Below, in pieces: positions 14,101 to 24,258 of a stretch of 64,000 bases of DNA. Below the pieces are notes generated by a model. That model was not told the origin of the DNA, ran no database searches, and saw only the letters and a program-made list of their open reading frames with translations. A program made the position numbers and the translations under genes. Position 1 is the first letter of the stretch. Each line of letters starts with the position of its first letter. The stretch covers positions 2,418,001 to 2,482,000 of the forward strand of contig JAQOOI010000022.1 of NCBI GenBank assembly GCA_028554645.1. Direction: 5' to 3'. The stretch comes from Omphalotus guepiniiformis (Eukaryota > Basidiomycota > Agaricomycetes > Agaricales > Omphalotaceae).

Positions 14101-15141
14101 ATGCTACCAGCATTTGGTTTGGCTTTGATTTTCGGGTGCGTAGTATCGTATTTGTTATGAACCACAAGCTTGATGGAAGTACAGTCTGATTATCCAGGGG
14201 AGTGCGCTGGACATAAATGGCCGGATAATATGGAATGAGGCGTGCCCAAGTGAGCATAGCTGGCTTCACATACACTGTACGCCTAACCGAGCATTACTGA
14301 CTACATTTGAAAAGACTACAAGGCACTGGGTCCGTCAAAGGTGATTTTAGACCACGGACGCCTCACTGGAGGAGTTTTGACAGACGGGTCCTTTAAAATG
14401 TAAGCCTCACCGACCATCCCTTCCTTTCTCTGTATTGAAATATTGACCGAGTTGTCTTGCAGCTCTGACGTGTCATCCGGAACATATATCTTGTCCGTGC
14501 TCTCTCATGACCATTCGTTCGATCAGGTATACACCGTCGCTCGCCTCTTTTCGTTCACTTCGTCATATCATATGTTGCGCAGCTCCGTATAGATGTGAGC
14601 GAAGCTCAGTCCGAGCCAACTCTTGAAGTCCGCCCATACACACCTGGAACCCCTTTGAATCCTCCGTCCTCAATAGTGCTTTCCCATCCAATCAAACTCC
14701 AAGCTAAACAGAAATATGATTACTTCGTTCCACCAGAATCGTTCAATATCATGGGCATGTTAGGGAATCCAATGATGCTCATCATGATCTTCGGAGGTGC
14801 AATGGTGCTAGGGATGCCATACATAATGGTAAATTTCATCCTATGTTGCTTGCCCTACCGAAAGCTTACTTCTCCTTTGATAGAAAAACTTGGATCCCGA
14901 GGCTCTAGAAGAGTTCAAAGAGCAACAAGCGAAGATGACCAAGATGCAAGATGCAATGAAAAGTGGTGATCTCAAGTCGGGGTGCGTGATACGATTCCTT
15001 TGAGTGACCCGTTCTTATATATTGATCCTCACTAGTTGGTCAGCCCTCACGGCTGGACTTGACGAAGCCTCCCCGCAAGCGACGCCTCAGAGTCGAACTC
15101 AGCCAGCCAGCAAAGGTCGGGGGAAGAATAGAAAGCGATAA
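14101..15141 (+). CDS. EMC7: ER membrane protein complex subunit 7 (EMC7)
   Basis: ATG 14101 begins a signal peptide, MLPAFGLALIFG, that continues after an intron as LIIQGSALDINGRIIWNEAC. The lumenal beta-sandwich part includes LDHGRLTGGVLTDGSF and GTYILSVLSHDHSFDQLRID, then VRPYTPGTPLNPPSS and YDYFVPPESFNIMGMLGNPM, a membrane helix (MMLIMIFGGAMVLGMPYIM), and a cytosolic tail of KNLDPEALEEFKEQQAKM ending GRGKNRKR. All are hallmarks of EMC7. EMC inserts tail-anchored and multi-pass proteins into the ER membrane. Five introns of about 50 nt are needed. The stop at 15139 lies 49 bp from the end of the convergent neighbour. Confidence 0.93.
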
Positions 15142-15190
15142 TCACACTCGCTGTACCGGACATCATGTAGACATAATAATGAACTGCATA

Positions 15191-15798
15191 CTATGAAATG
15201 GTATCTACACAACCGCTTTGATTGCCATCACCCTGGCCTGGCGGTGGTATCCTGGTTGTATCAGTCGTCTCGTTTGATGACAGCAGCGGTTCAGGGTAAG
15301 TGAGAGCGCGACGCAAGACGAGATTCCTTTGATATTGTTAGCCACTCCCGGACACTGGATACTTGGATTCGTTTCGTACCTCTGCTTGAACTGAGAAATA
15401 ATAGATTGTGGTGACCGACGTTCCTGAACAGTAGCAGATCTAGATTCCATCAGCCAATATCGAGCAAATGTGTAGCGTGCATGGACGAACTTTTCATCAC
15501 CGTTCGTTGTCGTCTCAATAATATACATCCTGTCATTGTGTTTCTCTTCTGCTGCTGCCGCGCCGGGCGCTTCCTCTACCTTTACCCCCGTTACCGCCAT
15601 GCTAATGGATGTACTTTTGACCGTTGGTGCTGAGGACTGATCCTGCTCATATTCAAGTAATAGGACGTGCTCGTCTGGATATTGAGGCAACACAGACAAC
15701 GGCGAGTCGTCTGCGTAATGATACTGAATTACAGGGTGGCCTAGAGATGTTGAACTGGACGACTGAGTGGAGAAAAGGATGTAATAGGGTGGGTCCAT
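15191..15798 (-). CDS. Conserved hypothetical protein
   Basis: Start ATG 15798 reads MDPPYYILFSTQSSSSTSLG and continues HPVIQYHYADDSPLSVLPQY. A region with VKVEEAPGAAAAEEKHNDRM and YIIETTTNGDE precedes FKQR. A 53-nt intron with a GTACGA donor and a CTAAC branch site then joins to NLVLRRALTYPEPLLSSNET and a short Pro/Gln tail ending VDTIS (TAG 15191-15193). Without that intron the frame would give an unlikely tail. I know no function for it; the pattern of conserved hydrophobic and acidic residues looks like a real cytosolic or nuclear protein, and I have the impression of similar basidiomycete hypotheticals, which I cannot verify here. The first exon might extend upstream by another intron. 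Confidence 0.6.
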
Positions 15799-16089
15799 AT
15801 GTTGGTCACGGTGACAGTTGATGCTCTCCTGATGCTCTCTCTGATCTTTTAATTCTTCCCCGCGTCTGACTGGGCCTGACAACAGGGTCGTATGGTAACT
15901 TGATGGTCTCGATAGTCGCTAAGCCTCCGGAAGCGTTCGGTCAGTGACCCCACAAGACATGAATGACCCCTCAGCGTGGTACCTGGTCCCACTCATTCCT
16001 TTCCTCCAACTTCCATCGTTCACTTTTGAGGTCTTAGTGTCGACCGTTTCTTTCCTTTGGCAACACGTTCTTTTTGTACACTTCTCGAC

Positions 16090-17539
16090 ATGGCTCTTCT
16101 TGCTGTGCTGTTCTCCTATGTCGTCGTTCTTGCTGTTCTACCTTCTGCGTCTGCTGGACCAGCCTGTGCCAGAAAGTACTGGCAAAAACAGTCTTGTATT
16201 GAACAATGTAAAGGCAAGTGGGGATATCCCGGTATGATGATGGGGACAGGCCCCTGGGGTGCTGTCATTCAACAGACAGAAGAAGATTCCTGGGACTCCG
16301 TCATTGCGCAAGCGTGCGGAACGTCAGTCTCTTCGTGAGTTTTGCTTGATTATGTTGCAAGGGTTTGACTCTCATATGTATGCCGTGCTATAGTACTTCT
16401 GGTGGTTCTGCAACCGTTGCTGCAGGAGCTCTCGAGACTTTCAGCACATCTGCGTCGAGTTCTAGCGTCATCTTGACCGCATCATCTGTGCCTCAGGTTA
16501 CCCCCGTGTCCTCATCACAGATCTCCTCGCTGTCTTCCTTTGTGCAGAACATCACTTCTGACAGCATCCAAAGCTCGTCTTCAATTGCTCCTGTCACCAG
16601 CAGCACTTTTGTGCCTTTTACAAGCAGCTCTCCTCCCCCTGCTCCGCCCACGACTACTCAGGCTACTCCGTCTAGCAGCTCGTCCAGCTCGTCTGAATTT
16701 ACTCCAGACATTACTGCCACTAGCACAGAACAGCCTAGCCCCACTACCACATCTACCCCGCCCCCCGCTACCACTTCGTCTTCTGCTTCATCTAGTCCAT
16801 CTAGCTCATCTAACTCGTTCAGTTCTTCGGGAACTACTTCAGATAGTGACATCCAGGCTTATTTGTCTGCTCATAACTCGGTTCGGGCTCAACACGGCGC
16901 GTCTCCTCTCACATGGAGCGACGATGCTGCTAGCAAAGCTCAGCAATGGGCTAACAACTGTAAAGTGAGATTTGTTTAATTGCTTCTTCTCCTTTTCACC
17001 GACAAGCATTCATAGTTTGTTCACTCTGGCGGATCTCTTGGTCCATTTGGAGGTCAGTAATCTTCTCGAATTTGGACAATAATCTGCTACATACGACTAC
17101 TTTCAGAGAATCTTGCTGCTGGTACTGGCGACAGCTACGGAATTCCACAGGCAATCAAGTCTTGGACGGATGAAGTCTGTAAGTATTCAGCGCTATGAGC
17201 CAGAGTAAACGGATATTCATTTTTGATACGCAGCCCAATACGACCCAAGCAACCCTCAGGCTTCTCACTTCACACAGGTTGTTTGGAAGGGCACTTCTCA
17301 AGTCGGTTGTGCTGTGCAGTCCTGCAGCGGAATCTTTGATGCTAGCTTCGGAGTAAGCTTTCTATTACTTCATTCTCAATACATCAGCTCTAATAAACCT
17401 AAAGTTGGCTAAATTCTATGTTTGCGAGTACTCAGCTCAAGGAAACATAATTGGACAGTTTGCGTGAGCAGTAATTTTATGCCATGTTGTGTATTTCACT
17501 GACAGGGATTTGTGTATCAGGGAAAATGTGCAAGTTTGA
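16090..17539 (+). CDS. Secreted CAP-domain (PR-1/SCP) protein with Ser/Thr-rich linker
   Basis: ATG 16090 opens a signal peptide (MALLAVLFSYVVVLAVLPSASA). A small Cys-containing segment follows (CARKYWQKQSCIEQCKGKW), then about 150 residues of Ser/Thr/Pro linker (16390-16840), and finally a CAP domain: IQAYLSAHNSVRAQHGASPL, WANNCK, FVHSGGSLGPFGENLA, HFTQVVWKGTSQVGCAV and FYVCEYSAQGN, ending GQFAENVQV before TGA. The His and Glu residues of the CAP cavity (HNSVR, HSGG, GENLA, HFTQVVW) are present. Fungal PR-1 proteins are secreted and several bind sterols or fatty acids. Five short introns occur. The last acceptor was chosen because it gives the family ending FAENVQ. Confidence 0.85.
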
Positions 17540-17667
17540 TGCAGTCATTGTCCTTTTTTTCCCTTTCCCTTTGCCATTCCCTTGTTTTATTCCTGTATAT
17601 ATGCTGTAGTACGTTAGGACATCTGGAATGGCCGCTTTGACCTTGCCTTGAGAATTATTACGTCATC

Positions 17668-18680
17668 ATGCTACTTTCTCCTCGACTTCAAAGAACGCTG
17701 CTAGATGCTAGCTTTCTCGTCCTCGTTCTAGTGACTATATGTATCACACTACTATCCTGCATTGCTCTTCTATCGCAAGCCGTACGAACAGCTCCTAATA
17801 GAGACTGGATCAAGAATTTCAATGCACTGGTTATCGGTGCTTCGTATGTGATATTGGTGAGCTCCTTTGTCTCTGCGAGCTGAGTTAGTATAAAGACCAA
17901 AGGAGCCCCATAGTTAGCTGCATCTATCCTGTTATGTGCAAAGCGAACGCTAGCTGTGCGGCTCAGGCTGTCCCGATTCTCCAGGGCGCACAAGACCATA
18001 GGCCAAGGAGATGTCCCCGGTGTAATTTATTCTTCTGTCGCCCAGATATTTCTTCGGTTCTAATAAAGCATTAGCCAGTGCACAAATACATGACACAAGA
18101 GTATGCGCGTACCTGTCTAATAGCGCACCAGAGTCAGCCAACAGGTGCCTCGCATGCAGGATGGGGCAGACCTGGTATGCAGCTTCATCATATGCCCCAT
18201 TGCAGTTCTTATCCATCAATTTGTAGGCACTAGATACGAAGGTATCCGTTTCCGTCGTGCACTGCTGAATACTATCTCTGAAATCGGTGAGGTATCCTTG
18301 AAATATTGCTCTTCGCAGTATGTTGACAACCTGCGGCAGATTACCTGGCTCATCTCGTTATTCCTACTCATCCATTGTTGAAACCTCATGCCCGCGTGCT
18401 TCATCACTTTCGGTTCATACTACCGCTTCTCACCCCGGACGAAGACGCTTTAACGCCTCTTCATTATTACGACTCTGTAATTCAGATATGTCGAAACTCT
18501 CATAGAGAGCCCACAGAAGGAGAATTTGAATTTGGTATGGAGATGGCAGAGACCATCAAACAGCTGTACGTGGTGATGTACCCAACTTTTCACCCAAGTT
18601 CACATTTTTTACACAGGCTAAACGACTGTTGGCTGGAAATGGCAGAGGAATCGACTACACAAGTTTCAGAGGAAATTTGA
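17668..18680 (+). CDS. DLT1: DLT1-like (defect at low temperature) membrane protein
   Basis: ATG 17668 opens two hydrophobic helices around LDASFLVLVLVTICITLLSC and ALVIGASYVILV, joined to LAASILLCAKRTLAVRLRLS. Downstream exons read RAHKTIGQGDVPG, TQEYARTCLIAHQSQPTGAS, GWGRPGTRYEGIRFRRALLN and FGMEMAETIKQL, and end WLEMAEESTTQVSEEI. This order (two N-terminal membrane helices, then a conserved cytosolic region with QEYAR and a GTRYEGIRFR-like segment) fits the fungal DLT1 family, named for cold sensitivity in yeast; its biochemical role is unknown. About seven introns. Convergent with the glutathione transferase gene, 66 bp apart. Confidence 0.75.
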
Positions 18681-18746
18681 CGGATGTCTCAGAATACCCA
18701 TAACATTGCAGAACAAATACATAGGTGATTCATGCTCTCAAGCTAT

Positions 18747-19857
18747 TTAATGGAGCCCCAAGGCATACACTTTCTGCCAGCTGAGTCTTGCACTCCATGC
18801 ATTCCAATATGCAACTAGGCCCGTGGGCACCGGCTTGCCGAACGCATTCTCAAAAGCTGCCAGACCTTCTTCGCTTCGCTTAGCGCCGACACACGCAGCT
18901 ATCCTTGCCAACCATGCACCAACATGGAAATCATCTTCTCCAGGTGTTTCGCCTCCGATGAACCCGCTGGCTGGGATGTACCTGGGGAGTGTCTCGTCAA
19001 AGAAAGCCGCGACGGTGGCATAATGGCTCTCAGACTGCTTGAAAAAGCCGTTTTTAACTTCCTCAGGCACTTTGCCTTCGTAGATGGCATGAAGGCCGCC
19101 ATTGGCTTCGAGCTTCGCATCATAGAAAGCCTTGTGTGGCGAAGCCTCGGGAGTCGCTGAATGCTTCAGCAAGGCGGTTTGACCTTTATACACCGAAGAT
19201 TTTGAGAGCATGGTAAGATCGATGACACAGATCACTTACGTCCTTGAAGAAAAGCAGACGCTATAGCGGCACCTTTGGCTCTGAGCTCTTCGTCGCTGCG
19301 CTGTGAAGAATATCAATATCTGGTCAACATCATTCTGGACGAGAAGTGGTAGCTGGAACGTACCGCGAGGAGAAGGGAAAAGTTTGGGTCATACCTGTCA
19401 TCGTGCACGACCTGTATCACAGAACTACCAGGCTTCACAGCCTTGGGTGCATGTTTTACCAGGTAGCTGATGACATCTGCGGTGGACTTGTAAACTTCAC
19501 CCTCTGCTTCGAGGGTAGGGATGGTTGCATTTGGGTTCTGTCGCATATCGTTAAATCATGCGGTTTACATATAATACCATGACTGACAAGTTTGACGAAC
19601 GATGGGTGGAAATTCTCGCCGTGGACAAGATTTACGGTCTTGAGCTCGACAGCTCCTTCGGGGTATAATTCAGCGCTAAGGGTTCTATCAGTTTGTGTCT
19701 TTCAGTATTCCTGAATCGTACTCACGCAGCAAGTTCAGCTGCTATACAATTGGCCATGGATATTAGCCTCGAGCGAGCTGACAGCGATACAATGGACAAG
19801 CAACATACCAGCACCCCAAACAGATCCGCCAAAAGTATAGAGTACAGGCTTGGACAT
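18747..19857 (-). CDS. Glutathione S-transferase-like protein
   Basis: ATG 19857 begins MSKPVLYTFGGSVWGA. Spliced exons give the thioredoxin-fold end LNPNATIPTLEAEGEVYKST and ADVISYLVKHAPKAV, then the helical domain with EANGGLHAIYEGKVPEEVKN, PASGFIGGETPGEDDFHVGA and WLARIAACVGAKRSEEGL, ending SWQKVYALGLH. The NATIPTL segment holds the cis-proline of the glutathione site. The length (about 260 residues) and layout fit a fungal GST of the broad URE2/EF1B-gamma-like kind. It may act in detoxification of reactive compounds, which suits a litter decomposer, but the substrate is not visible. Five or six introns. Confidence 0.8.
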
Positions 19858-20240
19858 CGTCGATGTTGGAGATAGAAGTAAGTAGATTAAGGTTGTTACT
19901 CTGTTCGCGTTCCTTTTGCACGGCTTAAAAGGACTCAGTAACTTAGCACTACACCCGCGCGACCCGTCAATCACATGACTCCCCCTCAGGCTATGCCTAG
20001 CTTACTATTACTGCTCATTCATTATTTATAAAATTTATAAGAAATGTGTTGTCGTCTGTCAGCACCGGGAATGGTCATGGGAGGGTGGAACACTCTCTCA
20101 ATCTCTCAAGGCCGACGGGAAATTCATATTTAATCCAGGGACATTGATTGTCAATACAAACGAGCAGTACAGATCATTCAATCGCCCCCATGATTAAAGT
20201 GTTCGATTATACCTACTCAGTTTCAACTGTAAGACATGAT
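19858..20240. other. Spacer upstream of GST and downstream of the membrane-protein gene
   Basis: This 383-bp stretch should hold the promoter of the GST gene (minus strand) and the 3' UTR of the next minus-strand gene. An AT-rich block lies near 20020-20040 (TTATTTATAAAATTTATAAG), too far from the start to call a TATA box. Nothing else seen. Confidence 0.4.
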
Positions 20241-21835
20241 TCAAGGTAAAGGTACCAACAGGAGCCTTGTGAGAGCGAAGAAAGGACCGACGGTCGTCCT
20301 CCAAAGCAGACGCTCGAATTTCAGCATAAAAGAATGAGGTATTCCAAAAACTCGAAGCCCAAAGGATGGGGTAGACACCAAAATGAAGTGGATAATGTTG
20401 AAGGGCGGAGGGAAGTAGTATGGTTTCGAATACTTCACGATAGTGCGGTAGAATGTAACTCTTGCGAGATCTCCAGATGGTGCAGGATATTTGTCCCAGG
20501 AGGATATACTACGTGATGAAGGAACTGTCGATATAATCGAAAGATTGAGAAGCAACATAAGGAGAATGATTGCTACACCAATGAAAAGAGCTAGGAACGC
20601 TCCGCGCGTCTCCATCGGTGCTGGAATTACGAAAGTCGAACCAGCCTGTAATTGCAAGAATGTGTCCGCCAAAGAGAAGGACAGCAGGTATACAGACAAC
20701 GCCAGGATGGGAAGAAAGAACAGTAGAACGCGAATGGCTGAATCTAGGACTTTTGAGCACAAAAACACGGCGAAAGGCAGACTGCGTTCCAGTGGCAGAA
20801 TGAATAGAGGACTTGGAGCAGAGGGAAGATGCAACTGCACTAAAAGCAAGAAGATGCTGATGAGAAGGAGACTAAAGGAAAAGTGTCCAGGAAGCGGGAC
20901 AGATGGTAGACGCATCAGGAAAGCAAACAGAGTGATAATGAAGGGTATACTAAAAGTCGACCAAGAACTGAGAATCAGAGATACACAGCTGACGAGGAGA
21001 AAGATCTCTCTGTGGTCGATGTATTCCAACGGTTTAGCAAATATCACCGCTCGTGGTGGATCTAGTGTATAAGAGATGAGAAGGAAGAGAAAAGCCAGGT
21101 GAATGACGAGGTCTACGGCATGAGCACTCCTGCAATGTTCGGGTAAATTCAAGAAGATATGTCGCAAAACAACTCGTCAGCTCACCGAGGTGTGCACTGC
21201 GAGTCATAGCGGGAAGTCAAATAATGCCTTGAGCGAGAATGGTCCAGTACAGGGCCCTGATACCAGCGGTTCCAGAGATTGGAGGATATTACTCGGTGCG
21301 AAAGCAATTCCTTCGGCGCGTCAGCTGTGAGTAGAAAGTCGATGACTGAAAGAAAATCTGTCAGGGATCATAATCTAATCTGAAATGATTGGTAAAAGTA
21401 CTTGCCTCTTACTGTCTTTTGGCTTCCCTGATCTATCTGGAATACAGACCATAGCACGGCTTCAATATCACTAGAGCTGCAATATGCGTCCAAAAATGAA
21501 TGTACCCAAACTTGCTCGATACATTCGTTGATTGACTTGAGCTGTTTTTGAATTGTTGTCTCATAAGACCACTGATCCCAGGGATTGGCCAAAAGGGATT
21601 TATCGTGCAACTTCTGGTCGCGAATAGTCAGCAACACGACCAGCGCGAAAGCGACCCGAAGAGCTCTATAACGAGATAGCTCTGAAGGCCATAACGCCTC
21701 TGATTCATATATTTGGTCGAATTCACGGTGAGAGAGAGAGTCAAGATGGATGATAGCAGGGCGAACTGGAGGTAAAGACCTAACTACAGGCAGAGTGTCT
21801 TGCAAAAGGGCGGACTCCTCCGTGACTACGTTCAT
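20241..21835 (-). CDS. Multi-pass membrane protein of unknown function
   Basis: Three exons: 21835 to about 21402 (MNVVTEESALLQDTLPVV), a middle exon after the intron beginning at 21401 (VIDFLLTADAPKELLSHRV), and a long final exon from about 21130 ending LTRLLLVPLP before a stop at 20241. The N-terminal half is soluble, with HLDSLSHREFDQIYESEALW. The C-terminal half has about eight strongly hydrophobic segments, for example AVDLVIHLAFLFLLISYTL and RVLLFFLPILALSVYLLSF. I do not recognise the family with confidence; the soluble head plus packed helices recalls fungal vacuolar channels such as YVC1, but no channel motif was confirmed. Its start codon is 59 bp from that of TVP23 on the other strand. 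Confidence 0.65.
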
Positions 21836-21894
21836 GTTAAATGTTAAGATAAATCGGATTATGTAATAAACCTTCCTTCAAACCCGCATCCAAG
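21836..21894. promoter_or_regulatory. 59-bp divergent promoter between the membrane-protein gene and TVP23
   Basis: The start codons at 21835 (minus) and 21895 (plus) leave only 59 bp for both promoters and leaders. No TATA box is seen. Sharing of control is inferred from distance. Confidence 0.5.
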
Positions 21895-23254
21895 ATGAGC
21901 GTGTCAACGCCTCTCCTCGACACCATTGAACCCGATGAGCCCTCAATTCCGCTTTCAGGAAAGATAAATTCTTCAAGACCTGCAAATGTACGAAAACCCA
22001 TCGTATTGACACCTACCGACCGCGGCGCACAGGCAACTTCTGCCATGGCTTCAACTCAGAGTGACGCAGAGGCTGGTAAGTGTAGCGTCAAGGGGCCGCC
22101 ATGTCTGATGTCTTCTTACACTTCTGGTGATTGCTATGGGATACAGGCATAGCAGGAATATTTCGCCAAGTAAGCCTCCACGAACCCTCAGTAACACATC
22201 TACTCAACTCCAAGATCCTCTACTCTAGTCTGCGCATCCGCTCGCGTTATTTTTCCTCTATTTCTTTCGGATAGCGGCCTTGACAGTATACATCATATCA
22301 GGATTCTTTACAGACAACTACGTACTTTCGGTTCGTCAAATCCTATTCGTGCTCGGCTTCATCTCAAGAAAGGTATTAATCACAGACGGTCGTCGTCGTC
22401 GTTCTGTTGGCAATGGATTTCTGGAACTGCAGAGTGCGTGGGCTGCCCTACGTTCTGGTTGTTGCTGTGCTAAGAATCCAGTAGAATGTATCTGGCAGAA
22501 CCCTTGTTGGACTGCGATTCTGGAATCAGGTGGGCATCTCTGATCTCTGTCGTTAGCATCGGCCTGCATCAACTTTCGCTCAATTTTTTATACAAGGTCG
22601 ATGATGATGGAGAGAGTTATTGGGTTTTCGAGAGCCGAGATGTGCGTATATTTCACGCAAACATCTGAGGCCAGCAAAGTTAATGATCCCCACTTCGCAA
22701 TATGCAGCCCTCTCGACCTGCAAATCCTATTGATTCCAAGTAAGTATGTCTCCATTCATTTTGCTCAGCAGTTTGTGACGGTCGTCTTCTCTTCTAATAG
22801 GATGTTTTGGGTATCGAATCTCCGTTTTCTTCTCATGTAGTGCGCGCGCTTATTTTGTTGACTAGATCGCTCTCTATGTCTTTCCATTACTCTGGAGCAC
22901 GTTGTTGATTGTTTCGATTTTGAAACTTGGCCTCGCGTGAGCCCTTGAGTACATTTGCCGAATGTATGACCTTTTGTTAAACCCTCGGTTTAGTTTCATC
23001 CCTATCGTCATCTTGGCCCTCATATTTAATGTCACAAATGTGATAGGCTTCACATATGCGTTCGTGCTTGCATTTCTCGTTCCCGTACACAGTTCGTCTG
23101 ATTTATGTCCAACTGATTGTTTAGTGATCGAGACGCGAAACAGCGTTGGGCTAACAGCGTTGTTGGTGGAGGATGGAGTTTGGGTTTGGGAGGTATTGGG
23201 GGACAAATTCTTACAGGAGCGGTCCAGAAGGGAGTAGGAAGATTTTTCGGTTGA
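21895..23254 (+). CDS. TVP23: Golgi membrane protein TVP23
   Basis: Many small exons (eight or more) give the family sequence in order: [131 protein letters not shown] and a Gly-rich tail ending GRFFG. These are unmistakable TVP23 (FAM18) segments. The N-terminus is variable ([15 protein letters not shown]). TVP23 sits in late Golgi membranes and takes part in vesicle traffic with the YIP proteins. Frames between exons are full of stops, so automated calls could easily split or miss this gene. Confidence 0.93.
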
Positions 23255-24258
23255 CATCGTTTCCGTTCTTAATCAGAGGTATGCCTGAATTCATTGTTGC
23301 GTTTGCATTTTGAACGTATATGCGGGCCAATGCTCGCTCTACGACGGAGGGTCGCGTCGATAGATCAATTTACGTCCGAGTGTCTTTCCATCTGATTTTG
23401 TCTAAGTACTTACAACTGTGGGACACACGCCTTTCTGTACCTGTACGACCGAAACATAAGGGAATTATATGTGACAAATGAAACGCAAAGGAAAGCTATA
23501 AGTATAGGAACAAGGAACACGAAAGGACAGTGCTGGATCGAAAATCGCTACATATCACAAGCGTTGAACGTTGAACACGTTAATTTATGAATGCAACGGA
23601 ACGAGGTAAAGGCGAAAACAATTTCAAACAGCAAAGGACTAGTAATACAGTGGCATAGAGATATAATAAAATGCTGGATGAAAAAGAAATATCAAACACC
23701 AACATGCAAGGATGATGCTAATTCCAGTCCACGGTTAAGCTGATCATTGTTGAACGAGTGTGGATGAAAGACTGAAGACAGAAGAAACGATATGTAACAA
23801 GGAAAATGCAAAGTGTGAATAATCGTCCGTTCGTCAAGAACCAATAAAATAACAAAAGGTTAATGGATGCGCAGAGAATCGATATTGAGATAGATTGAAC
23901 AAGTGCAGAGGGGAATAAATAAGACGAAGGGGCGAGCAGAAGAACGATCGAACGCAAAAGACATGCTTTTGAAAGCACCACATAACCACATCGCATGAGC
24001 AACCATAACATCCACATAATCATAGCATCATCAGCTCAATCCGTCTCCGCTCAGATCGTCCTCAATCGTCAGCCAGGTATTTGAGCGAGCACAGCATGAT
24101 ACAACAATCAAGGGAACGAAGATCGTAGAACATTTTGACACAGAGCAATCATCATATTAGTATACATGATGTTCTCAAGACCGACGCAAAGCGAGTAGCA
24201 ATCGCAAATAGTCGAAAGCCACACGCAGTCCCCGTAGCCTTTGTTCAACAGTCTATCA
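23255..24258. other. 1-kb convergent spacer, no gene seen
   Basis: It lies between the stops of TVP23 (plus) and the phosphatase (minus) and must contain both 3' UTRs. The plus-strand bases are A-rich from about 23450 on. The one open frame on the minus strand (23718-24023) is hydrophobic but lacks splice or motif support. Confidence 0.4.

Noticed and set aside
20491..21072. 193-codon open frame on the plus strand
   Set aside because: It is antisense to the multi-pass membrane protein; composition is that of a reversed hydrophobic frame.
23718..24023. Hydrophobic minus-strand open frame in the TVP23-phosphatase spacer
   Set aside because: Alternates with stops in all splice-compatible frames and shows no family pattern.
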